This document shows, piece after piece, positions 33,727 to 44,700 of a stretch of 64,000 nt of DNA. Each line of letters starts with the position of its first letter. Position 1 is the first letter of the stretch. The DNA comes from Turnera subulata (Eukaryota; Streptophyta; Magnoliopsida; Malpighiales; Passifloraceae), in NCBI GenBank assembly GCA_028386065.3, contig JAKUCV010000198.1:18955-82954 (forward strand). Reading direction: 5' to 3'. A model generated the notes under the pieces. It was not told the DNA's origin and searched no databases. It saw only the letters and a list, made by a program, of their open reading frames with translations. The position numbers and the translations under genes are program-made.

Positions 33727-36599
33727 TGTAACAGCCCGGGTAAAAATTTGGTATTTTTACCGGGACTGTAAAAGTCTTTTTACAGTGATTTACCGAAAGA
33801 ATTAATCTTGGGTAATTAATTCAATGTAAATCGAGCGTCGTCTTTTGTAACAGAGTTTTTTCCCGCGCTTGAGATTTTTCCTTGGATTTTACGGACCAAA
33901 GTTGGTAGTTTTCGGGTCTTGGAATCCTCAGAAAAATCACACCGGAAAATAACTAAGAGGGTATTAGTTATTTCCTGGTCCGGATCGGACCCGCCTGCAC
34001 TATTGAAGGCGGCTAAGTTTGCGTATAAAAGCAGGAGAAGAGCAGGGAAGAGGAGAGGAAGGAAAGAAAAAAAAAGAGAAAAGAAGAGAGGAAAAAAAGA
34101 AAGAAAAAAAAAGAGAGAAAAAGGAAAGGAAAAAAAAAGAGAAGAAAAGAAAAAAAGAAAAAGAAAAAAAATAGAAAAAAAAACAGAGAGGAAAAAAAAG
34201 AAGAAAAAAAAGAAAGAAAAAAATAAAAGGAAAAAAATACAAAACAGAAAATAAAAAAAAAAAGAAGAAAGGAAAAATAGAAAAAAGAAAAGAAAAGAAA
34301 AAAAGAAAACGAGTGAACAGTAGCCACCCTCGGGTCACTGTGCACGCCGACGATTTCCAAGCTGCCGTACACGACACCGTCGCCACCAGCATGCTCGTCG
34401 TGCCGTAGCGACCTCAACCCCGCCTCCCCCGCTCCCCCGTGACGCGCCGCTGAGGGCCATTGACCCGCGAGCAGACCCGCGGATCCACCTCCCTCGCGCC
34501 TCCCGCCTTCTGTCGTCGCCGCCGCGCCTCGTGACCCCATCCTCGCGCGGCGTTGCGCCGCTGCCGTCGTTCCCAAGGTGAGAACCCGTTTTTTCTGGGC
34601 GGGTCGCGGCCGGGTCGCGCCTTCACTGGGTTCTGGGTTGCCGTGTTGGATTCTTTAATTTTGAAAAGTATATATATTCACTTTGAGAAAATTATGATCA
34701 ATTTAATTCTGGTATTTTGAGAAAAATATAAATATATATATACATTGATAAATAATTAAGTTATGTTTTGGAAAAACTAATATTATTTGGAAAAAAGTAT
34801 ATATACCATGAAAATAATTTCTTGAAATTTTAAATATATATTATTTTCCCTGGAAAATTATGGTAACTGATTACCTTTTTGGAAAATATGTATTTATGGT
34901 ATACAAAAGTAATAGTTTTGAAAATATATAATTACTTTGATATATAATTGTTTGGAAAAGTATTTTACCTTTGGAAAATATATATAGGTATATTTATTAA
35001 TTCGTATTTATTTTCAGGAAATAATTTTGTATGATTAATTTTTCTGGAAATATAGTTTTCTAAAGATAATATTTGGCAATTATATTTTGGCAAGTAATAT
35101 ATTTTATGGAAATAAATTTTGGGAAAAATACATATATATGATATAATTCCAGAAAAATTATGTTGTTTATTATTTTGAAAAAAGTATATTATTTTATGAA
35201 ATATTTTGATTTAATAGCTTTGGAAAATATATTTTTGTAACCTTACATACATATGAAATATTTTCGGAAAAAGGTTTAATTATGGTAAAAGATAATTTTA
35301 TAAGGATGATGACGTATAACCCGGGATGTTTACAGATTATGGCATCACAGCATACCGATTATGTGCATTTATGTGAGCATGTTGTTTTGCTGTATAGGTT
35401 TTGATATCGGGCAGTTTCCCGAGGAGCCGGCTTTGGACCGGTCATTATCTTCAGAGTTGAGTAATCAGCTAAGGTGAGGATGGATTTCCTTCAATATGTG
35501 CCTGTATTACTCGGTTGTTGTGTTTGATGATTGTTGCACTGTTGAATGTTGCATTTGTTGTGGTACGATTCGGAATGTTTATCCCAGTATCTTGTTTGGT
35601 TTTGAGATGTTTATCCCCGTGCATTGAGTTTTGGATGTTTATTTCTGTGTCTTTTGGTATAAGATTAATGGATTAAATAATAAATGTGATAAGGATGTCG
35701 ATCCTCGATTTTGGATTGGGAATCTATCCCGGTGTTTTGGTTAAGGATGTTGATCCCTGTGATTTGGTTTTGAATGATGATAATATAATTGTCACGTGGT
35801 AAGTAGTGGTACGACTCGATGGTTTAAGATTGTTTTATGGTGGCCATGATCTGGGTTACTTGTGATAAGCATGTCTATGCTTGGGATGTCTATCCCGTGA
35901 TTATATTTGGGATGTCTATCCCTGGGTTACTATTTTTGGGATGCCGATCCCTGGGCTCTCTTGGTTTTGATCTGGCACCCGAAATATGTTGAGAACCAGG
36001 TCTGACCCCTAGCTTATCCGTGACGGGCCTGGAAAGATAAAATTGGAAATTGGATTTTTGTTTAAGTCTTTTTGGTCTTGGACTAGTTTTGGGTCGAGTC
36101 TTTTGGATTGGCATATTTTGGCTGTTATGCTTGTTTTCGACCTTGAGTAATTTATAGTGTTGCATATTGATTATCTATCCATGTTTAGTGGGCACTTCGG
36201 ACTCACCCCTCACCTGCGGGCTTTCATCCCGTAGGTTGAGTTATTTGTGATTCAGGTATGATGCATTCCAGACAGGCTGCGGCGTTATACCTCGGACAGG
36301 ACTTGGATCCATTAGTTTGCATCTATATTGCATACAGTGTCTTTGTGAGTTATTAAGTCTTCCGCTGTGCTGATTATTGTTATTGTTGGGCCTTGGGCTG
36401 GTTGTGATGTTATTGATGTTTCCGAGTTTGGATGATGGTTTTTATGTTGGGCCGAAGGGTCGGATTTCTGATGTTTATATTTTGGGCTGTTGAGCCAGAG
36501 TTTCTGTTGTATACACTGTATGCTGGGCTTAGTTGGTTGGGTCGTTACAGTTCCGACACGTGTTTACTATGTATGGTAAATACGGGTCGGGGCGTCTCA
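33727..36599 (+). repeat. 5' LTR of the 13 kb element
   Basis: TGTAACAGCCCGGG to GGCGTCTCA. It contains 'gcgtataaaagcagg' as TATA box (about 34020), a ~280-base purine-only leader, a GC-rich segment (34320-34630) ending in a good splice donor (cccaag|gtgaga, about 34577), then a long AT-rich stretch and repeated 'ggatgtttatccc' motifs (35570-35950). Confidence 0.85.
34030..34312 (+). repeat. Purine-only leader tract in the LTR
   Basis: About 280 bases almost purely A and G right after the TATA box, also present at 41045-41333 in the 3' LTR and mirrored by a pyrimidine tract at 43510-43570 in the nested LTR. ORFs through it are pure Lys/Arg/Glu and are artefacts of composition. Confidence 0.85.
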
Positions 36600-36616
36600 T
36601 TTTTGGTAGCGGAGCT
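36600..36616 (+). other. Primer-binding-site-like sequence
   Basis: TTTTGGTAGCGGAGC directly follows the 5' LTR and resembles the initiator-Met tRNA complement TGGTATCAGAGC used by most plant LTR elements, with two differences. Its position fixes the plus orientation. Confidence 0.5.
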
Positions 36617-37026
36617 GGCGGTAGGTCCTTGGGTGATTGTTTGCTTATTTGTTGTGCATAGCTCACTCCATATGTTTATTATTTTGCAATTATGTCATTT
36701 AGTTAGTACATGTTGGATCCAGTTGAGGGATGCCAGCTTGCCACAGAACATACACATAAGAGGTAAATGATGCCATAAATATGCAGAAATATAAATATTA
36801 TAAATATTACTAATATTATTATTACATTGATATTATTATATATATAAAAAAACATTCATCTTCTTGGTAAAACGTTGACCCTGAAGCTATTAGGGTCATT
36901 GTTATTGTTGACCCTGACGCTATCGTTCCACGAGAACCACATGCCGCCTGTGTTGTTCTGGCCAGGAAGCTCGAACCGGTTTGCTGGAGGGAACCGAAGT
37001 GGGATGACACTGTTATCGTCTTCAGG

Positions 37027-37539
37027 CTACCACTGGGTCTCCGTGAGCAGAACCATGTTAGGCTTGTACTGGTTCTTCAGGTCCCTCAGGGTACGCAAGA
37101 ACTCCTGGGAATGCCTAACGATTCCTCTGCAGTTCCACACCAGTAGTCGGGCCTTTGGCCAAGTTGGGGGTAACCGAGTCACTCTAGGCATGCTCTGGGC
37201 CGTCATCGAGAGCTGGTAGTAGGTGCCTTTGTCCAAGAAATGGCAAGTGGGCTCTAGGTTGAATTCTTGAAGTCTTTCAGAAATGAAAAACATGACGGAA
37301 TTGGCTGAGCCGTAGAAAGAGGTCCTTAGGGTGCTTTGGTCCTCTAGGAAGAACGTCTCTTCCATGGGAGTGACAAAGAACCTCGAGGAGTAGAGTTCGT
37401 CGACGAAGACCAGACGAGGCATCCTGCCGAGCTCGTTCGATAGTTCCTCTGGACGTTCGTTGATCAGGCTGTAGGCCAGCCGGTTTCTTCTGCCTAGGGA
37501 GGCACCTTCGACGAAGAAGACGGATGATGGTGCAGGCAT
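37027..37539 (-). CDS. Antisense ORF 2, second copy
   Basis: This 170-residue ORF lies antisense to its LTR element. It is homologous to 5303-6115: same start MPAPSSV, then GRRNRLAYS, LVFVDELYSSRFF, FYGSANSVMFF and LEPTCHFL, here without the two nonsense codons of the first copy. The C-terminal part has LLVWNCRGI and PNMVLLTETQ, the opening motifs of the endonuclease/exonuclease/phosphatase fold, but a TAG follows straight after, where the first copy reads on (QPGDDHG). The product cannot be a nuclease as it stands. A TATA box conserved between copies lies at 37651-37660. The N-terminal ~125 residues belong to no family I recognise. Function unknown. Confidence 0.6.
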   Translation of the reverse strand: MPAPSSVFFVEGASLGRRNRLAYSLINERPEELSNELGRMPRLVFVDELYSSRFFVTPMEETFFLEDQSTLRTSFYGSANSVMFFISERLQEFNLEPTCHFLDKGTYYQLSMTAQSMPRVTRLPPTWPKARLLVWNCRGIVRHSQEFLRTLRDLKNQYKPNMVLLTETQW

Positions 37540-37650
37540 CGTGTTTTGGACGTGTTGGTGTTTTGTTTTTCTCTTAGTATTGTGGTTTCTTTTGCCTTAG
37601 CGTCTTGTTTGCTTTAAGATGCTTTGTGGTTTTTACTTTCCGTTGTTTTG

Positions 37651-37660
37651 CCTTTTATAG
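37651..37660 (-). promoter_or_regulatory. TATA box for antisense ORF 2 (second copy)
   Basis: CTATAAAAGG on the minus strand, about 112 bases before the ATG at 37539. It corresponds to 5191-5200 in the other cassette. Confidence 0.5.
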
Positions 37661-38303
37661 AAAAACGTTTACCTAAGTATAGACCCCATCTGTTCCCAAA
37701 GAAAAAAAAAGGGTAAAAAAAAGAAAAAAAAAGAAGAGAAAGAAGGAAAAAAAAAGAAAAGAAAAAGAGAACGAAATAGTAAAGAAAAAGAAAAAAAAAA
37801 CAAGAAGAGATGGAAATGGAAAAAAAAAAGAAAAAAAAGGAAAAAAGGGTAGAGAAAAAAAAAGGAGGCAAGAAAAATGAAAAAGAAAAAGAAAATAAAA
37901 ATAAAATATTTTTCGGGGACAGAAAAAGTAGATTCTTTTCACAAAACTCCAAACCATTTTCATTCTTCAAGGTGTTGCTTTTTGAAAATTAGCCGTTGCC
38001 TCATTTATTACTTCATCACTTTATACGTTTTTCGGGCTACAAACGCAAGTGTTTTTCAGCTCGTTTTCATCATACTTTTTTCCTTCACATTTGGTTACCT
38101 TGCTTTATTCTTTTTATGACTTTCTCCTGCATCTTTTATCATATGCATCCGTGACCGTTGTGGCTAGATTGATGGGACCGTACCTCGGGTAGAGTGCTTG
38201 TGCGACAAGGTTACACCTGTTTGGACATCGTGGAGGGATACGATGTCTGGAAGATGTTTTTGGTTTGTGGACAGGTGGATAACGTTTCTTTCGAGGGACA
38301 CAG

Positions 38304-39757
38304 TGTAAGTTTCCTAAGAGCTATATGACACTCATAATAGGCTCAAGAAGCAGCGGAATCAAGGAAACAAAACAAGAACCGCATGTGAAGCTACTAAACC
38401 GAATAACAATTTTTACTTACCTTTCCTCCTTGAGGTCTTTCACTCAATAGCTGGAAGGAATCAGTAAGAGTAGGATGAAACGTCCTCCTCCTCTAAGGTA
38501 TCCACATGAACCTTGATCTTCCCGGAACCGTCACACGAATCCAAGAACGAGCACTCCCTCTTGGTGTGCTAGCAACAAAGGAAGGAGCTTGTGTATGGGT
38601 GTGTATTTTAGGGTGCAATGGCTCTTTCTTCTTTCACAAAGAAGAAGAGAGTTTCAGAGTGTTTTGGGAGGTCTAAAAACGTGGTCAAAGGCAGGGGTGG
38701 AGGTGAAAAAAATCTGATCTCAATCAACCCCTAATCACCTCCAATTAGTGGAGCTAAATGGCCAACACTAATGGCCCATGAAAGTGACCCTCACTTATCA
38801 TGCTTCCACTAATGAAAAACCAGACACAAAACACTCATTCATGCACTAACTCAAGTCAATAATTCTGCTAATTATTGTCCCAAAACGACCCTGGTTCAAC
38901 CATGGTCCAACCACGGTTCAACTACGGTCCAACCACACCCGGTCCAACCACGGTCCAACCACCTGCCCGAATCAACGGTTCTATGTGTGTGACCCTATAG
39001 GCACTTGTAACATCCGGAAATGATTGTAAAATCTCATTTTACAATCATAAACAAAGAGCGGCGTCTAGCAACACATCATTGCTACCCGAACGACAAGATC
39101 ATTACTGATTCTCTATGCCTCGGAATATGTCATCGTCCTTTCGTCCCATTATCAAGATCAAATATGAGACATGGAATATGCCAATCTCATATATGTCTAA
39201 TCTATGTTTCTTGATCCCCGAGTTAACTGTATAAAACGGATACCCGTGATATCAACATATCACCTAATCCGAGCATGGCCATGCATTTCACAGTTCAACT
39301 CTATCAAGAAATCATATGATAAAATACCCGTTATATAGGTCGAACGAATCCCGTCTTGATCAGTCAAAACCCTCTACATACTAGTCATATACCCAATGAT
39401 TACCCTTATGTCCACCCAGTTACGGGTGACTAGGTATAATATCAAAGCATATGATTCATATGTTGGATACCTTGACGATCTCAGGTCGAAGGACAACACA
39501 TCTATAAGAAACACTAATGACATACATATAACGTTCCATGTAGTGTTCTTATGTGGGTCGGTACTAGTCTTAATTTATTATTACAACCCGTCCATAATAA
39601 TAACCGACTAGGGACATTTAAGAATATATCAAATATATAAACTAGGGTTATAAATATGTGCAAGTAATTATCTCATAATCATATTTATTGGAATAACCTC
39701 AATGTATATACATGACTACAATCATCCATAGATTGGCTTTTGGGCATATAACTAACA
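38304..39757 (-). mobile_element. Solo LTR (1.45 kb) with perfect TSD
   Basis: It has TG...CA ends (TGTAAGTTTCC ... AACTAACA in plus reading), flanked by cacag at 38299-38303 and 39758-39762. Removing it and one TSD copy restores colinearity with the other cassette (the 'gggacacaggacgtt' junction near 4735). Orientation minus is inferred from 'tgttagttatatgccc' at its right end. A short tandem of gtccaaccacg lies at 38890-38965. Confidence 0.88.
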
Positions 39758-40177
39758 CACAGGACGTTCTTGTGATCATCGCCTTGCGAGTTAACGGACG
39801 TCTTTTTCACGAGGGAAATCGACGTTACCGTTAACTGTGCATGTTACGTTTCTCGGGATCGAGGATGTTTACGACCGATATGAGCGTTGATCATGAAAAT
39901 ATGTTTTCGTTTTAACTTCTTTATGTTTTGGTTTTGTTAAACGAGTTTTGTTTTGTTTTTAATTTCTTTATGTTGGTTTTACTTCTTTTTGTTGGTTCTG
40001 TTTTTAACATCTTTATGTTTGATTTTATTTCCTTCTTATTGGTTTTCTTCTGCTTAAAAATGTTTTGTTTTCCATTTAACATAAGTTTTTATGTTATAAA
40101 GAGAGAATTGTTTTATAAAGGAAAAAGCTTGTTTATTTATTTTTCATAACAGTTTTACAATACAGAGAAGAAGTACT

Positions 40178-40555
40178 CTATTGAGTTACATGCTTCTCAA
40201 GGTCTTTTATAAGTTTTTGGATGTTTTTCATGTGAGGAAAGAGTTCCGCACACGCCAGTTCTATCTGCATCACCGCCGAGCTAACCTTCCTCAGTGAGAC
40301 GTTTAGCTGCGATAGTGTCTGCAGTGGAGTGCTGCTTTCAGCCGTTGCTTTGCCCTTCCGATCTTCAGCTTTCTTGTTGGCACGCTTCTTTCGCTGTCTT
40401 GGGGAGACCACCATATCTTCCTTCAGACTGATGGTGTTTGTCTTGAACCGCTTCTTGGGAGGTTCATCATCGGAGCTTGTCGGGAAAACAGTACCACCGA
40501 TATAGCTGTTATCCTCGGAGTCTGAGGTGGTCCTAGTTCTCAATGTAGAGTCCAT
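40178..40555 (-). CDS. Antisense ORF 1, second copy
   Basis: This 125-residue homologue of the ORF at 3963-4352 has the same start (MDS..RTRTTSDSE), basic motif PPKKRFKTN, KRANKKAEDRKGK linker and C-terminal helical segment (SSAVMQIELAC, IQKLIKDLEKH). The frame is intact in both copies although nucleotides differ throughout, and length differences are whole codons, suggesting selection on the protein while the elements were active. It lies between the polypurine tract and the rest of the cassette, antisense to the carrier. Family and function are unknown. Confidence 0.6.
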   Translation of the reverse strand: MDSTLRTRTTSDSEDNSYIGGTVFPTSSDDEPPKKRFKTNTISLKEDMVVSPRQRKKRANKKAEDRKGKATAESSTPLQTLSQLNVSLRKVSSAVMQIELACAELFPHMKNIQKLIKDLEKHVTQ

Positions 40556-40721
40556 GACTATATGTGAGTTTTCCAGTTATGAGGTTCGGTTCTTACAGAG
40601 GACGAGATGTCGCTTAAGGGTATAAGCGGTATCTTGCGTTGAGTTTGGACACCTGGTAGAGTATACCAGAAGCTTATCGTGGTAGGACCCACGGATAAGA
40701 CAAGGAATTTCGGGGACGAAA

Positions 40722-40742
40722 TTCTTTTTAAGGTGGGTAGAC
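40722..40742 (+). other. Polypurine tract of the 13 kb element
   Basis: gacgaaattctttttaag followed by gtgggtagac directly before the 3' LTR, the same signature as at 3783-3822 in mirror image. Confidence 0.7.
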
Positions 40743-41723
40743 TGTAACAGCCCGGGTAAAAATTTGGTATTTTTACCGGGACCGTAAAAGTCTTTTTACA
40801 GTGATTTACCGAAAGAATTAATCTTGGGTAATTAATTCAAGGTAAATCGAGCGCCGTCATTCGTAACCGAGTCTTTTCGCGCTCGAGATTTTTCCGTGGA
40901 TTTTACGGACCAAAGTTGGTATTTTTCGGGTCCCGAAATCCTCAGAAAAATCACACCGGAAAATAACTAAGGGGGTATCAGTTATTTCCTGGTCCGGATC
41001 GGACCCGCCTGCACTATTGAAGGCGGCTAAGTTTGCGTATAAAAGCAGGAGAAGAGCAGGGAAGAGGAAGAGGAGAGGAAGGAAAGAAAAAAAAAAAGAG
41101 AAAAGAAGAGAGGAAAAAAACAAAGAAAAAAAAAGGAGAGAAAAAGGAAAGGAAAAAAAAAGAGAAGAAAAGAAAGAAAAAGAAAAAGAAAAAAACGAAA
41201 ACCAAAAAAAAAACAGAGAGGAAAAAAAAAGAAAAAAATATAAGGAAAAAAATATAAAATAGAAAATAATAAAAAAAAAAAGAAGAAAGGAAAAATAGAA
41301 AAAAAGAAAAGAAAAGAAAAGAAAAAAAGAAAACGAGTGAACAGTAGCCACCCTCGGGTCATTGTGCACGCCGACGAGTTCCAGGCTGCTGTGCACGACA
41401 CCGTCGCCACCAGCATGCTCGTCGTGCCGTCGCGACCTCAACCCCGCCTCCCCCCCTCGATTCCGCGGCCTGACGCGCCGTTGAGGGCCGTTGACCCGCG
41501 AGCAGACCCGCGATCCACCTCCCTTGCGCCTCCCGCCTTCTATTGTCGCCGCCGCGCCCTTCCTTCTGCCGTTTCAGTGTCGCCGCCTCTCGCCGCGCCT
41601 CGTGACCCCATCCTCGCGCTGCGTCGCGCCGCCGCCGTCGTTCCCAAGGTGAGAACCCGTTTCTTCTGGGCGGGTCGCGGCCGGGTCGCGCCTTCCCTGG
41701 GTTCTGGGTTACCGGGTTGGATT

Positions 41724-41773
<50 letters not shown>

Positions 41774-44700
41774 AATTATTCTGGTATTTAATTTTGAAAA
41801 AAATATATTCACTTTGAGAAAATTATGATCAATTTAATTTTGGTATTTTTAAAAAAATATAAATATATATATATAGATAAATAATTAAGTTATGTTTTGG
41901 AAAAACTAATATTATTTGGAAAAAAATATATATACCATGAAAATAAGTTCTGAAAATTTTAAATATTTATTATTTTCCCTGGAAAATTATGGTAACTGAT
42001 TACCTTTTTGGAAAATATGTATTTATGGTATACAAAAGTAATAGTTTTGAAAATATATAATTACTTTGATATATAATTGTTTGGAAAAGTATTTTACCTT
42101 TGGAAAATATATATAGGTATATTTATTAATTCGTATTTATTTTTAGGAAATAATTTTGTATGATTAATTTTTCTGGAAATATAGTTTTCTAAAGATAATA
42201 ATATTTGGCAATTATATTTTGGCAAGTAATATATTTTATGGAAATAAATTTTGGGAAAAATACATATATATTATATAATTCCAGAAAAATTATGTTGTTT
42301 ATTATTTTAGAAAAAGTGTATTATTTTATGAAATATTTTGATTTAATAGCTTTGGAAAATATATTTTTGTAACCTTACATACATATGAAATATTTTCGGA
42401 AAAAGGTTTAATTATGGTAAAAGATAATTTTATAAGGATGATGACGTATAACCCGGGATGTTTACAGATTATGGCATCACAACATACCGATTATGTGCAT
42501 TTATGTGAGCATGTTGTTTTGCTGTATAGGTTTTGATATCGGGCAGTTTCCCGAGGAGCCGGCTTTGGACCGGTCATTATCTTCAGAGTTGAGTAATCAG
42601 CTAAGGTGAGGATGGATTTCCTTCAATATGTGCCTGTATTACTCAGTTGTTGTGTTTGATGGTTGTTGCACTGTTGAATGTTGCATTTGTTGTGGTATGA
42701 TTCGGGATGTTTATCCCAGTACCTTGTTTGGTTTTGGGATGTTTATCCCCGTGCATTAAGTTTTGGATGTTTATTTCCGTGTCTTTTGGTATAAGAATAG
42801 TGTATTAAATAATAAATGTGATAAGGATGTCGATCCTTGATTTTGGATTGGGATGTCTATCCCGGTGTTTTGGTTAAGGATGTTGATCCCTGTGATTTGG
42901 TTTTGAATGATGATAATATAATTGTCACGTGGTAAGTAGTGGTACGACTCGATGGTTTAAGACTGTTTTGTGGTGGCCATGATCTGGGTTACTTTTGATA
43001 AGCATGTCTATGCTTGGATGTCTATCCCGTGATTATATTTGGGATGTTTATCCCTGGGTTACTATTTTTGGGATGTCGATCCCTGGGCTCTCTTGGTTTT
43101 GATCTGGCACCCGAAATATGTTGAGAACCAGGTCTGACCCCTAGCATATCCGAGACGGGCCCGAAAGGATAAAATTGGAAATTGGATTTTTGTTTATGTC
43201 TTTTTGGTCTTGGACTAGTTTTGGATCGAGTCTTGTAATAGCCCGGGTAAAATTTGGATTTTTACCGGGACTGTTAAAGTCGTTATACAGTGATTTACCG
43301 AATGAATTAATCTTGGGTAATTAATTCAAGGTAAATCGGGAGTCGTTTTTCGAAACAGAGGGTTTTCCCGTGCTCGGGAGTATCTTTCTGACTAACCAAG
43401 CCTCGGTTTTCAGTTTCGAGACTTGAGCGATGCTCAGGGAAATTAATTGGATTTTCCGAGCCCAAGTCATATTTTTGGACTCGGGACGGAAAATTACGAC
43501 TATGCCCATGTCCTCTTCCTTTTCTTCTTTTCTTTTCTCTTTTCTTTCTTTTTTTTCTTTTTCTTCTTCCTTGCTCCCGCGTGAGCTTCGGTCGCCTCTC
43601 CCGTGAACTCGCCCGTGAAGCCCCTATGCGCTTGTGAACTTTGTTCCCTTCCCCATCATTGTCTCCTTCTGTTTTCTTCGTTCTTTCTTTTTTCTCTCCT
43701 TCACTTTCTTTTTCCTCCTCCCCTCTCTACCTCTCCTTACCGCCACACCACACCGACTCTGCCGGACCAACCACTACCACACAAGCCTCCACCGAAACCA
43801 CCATTGCTCGAGACCTCCACCACCTGCAAACCAGCCCCTCTCTTTCGCGTTGCCCGCCATCAGCCCGTCTGCCTCGACCTGCTGCTGCCTTGTTCGCGCC
43901 GCCATCTGCAGGACACTACCGCCACACCGCCGTCCAGACGAGGTGTTGAAGTGAGCCACCTGCCGCACCACCAGCAACGCCGTCTCCAGCCAGCGTTCCC
44001 CCGTACCAACCACGGCTCGACACGACCGGCGTAGACCGCACCTTGCATCGCTGCCCCGCGCCGCTCGCTCTCGCCGTTGCCCTTCGTGGTGCAGCCGCCG
44101 GCCATGCCGCTCTCCCCTCCACGACCAGCAGGTGACGCGAAGTCGTCGCGCCGCCCCCGTCCTTCCTCTTTCCCGTGACGACGCCGTCTGTGCTGCCTCA
44201 CCCACCGCTCGCCGCCGCCTCTGCAAACTCAAGGTGAGCCTTGAGAAGATGGTGACCCGGTTTGGATGGGTCACGGGTCGGGTCTGACCCGGCGCTGTAG
44301 GGGTGGGTTATGGTTTGGGCTAGGGTAGCTTTTGGGCTTGGCATGTTGGGTTGAGTTTTATGGGTTGATTTTATTTGGGTTGTGTTGTTGGGTTGGTAAC
44401 TATGTGGGCTTGGGAATGGGCTAATGTGGTTTGGATGTTTTGGGGGATTGAGTTCTGGGCTGGGCTTGTACCATTTAGCCCAGTCCAGAAATTTTAAAAA
44501 AATAATAAATATTAATAATAATAAGTAATAAAAATAAAATCTGGAAAATATGTTTTGAAAATTAAAATTTTGGAAATATATATGTAGTAAACGCAAATAA
44601 TATTTCCAAATAAATAAATTATTATGTTAATATATAATGGTATGGAAATGTATTTTGTCTTTAGAAAATATATATATGTATATCAATAAATTCGTATTTA

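Noticed and set aside
34000..34392. Long ORFs on both strands rich in Lys/Glu or Phe/Ser (also at 41014-41441, 37614-37970)
   Set aside because: They are pure products of purine/pyrimidine tracts. They lack conserved order between LTR copies and contain no domain.
36432..36770. 112-residue ORF across the 5' LTR end
   Set aside because: It crosses the LTR-internal junction. Only its LTR-derived part is shared with the similar ORF at 46512, which is LTR sequence.
43603..44274. Overlapping Pro/Ser/Arg-rich ORFs of 100-166 residues
   Set aside because: GC-rich LTR leader sequence is open in several frames at once. The equivalent parts of the other LTRs do not keep any of the frames.
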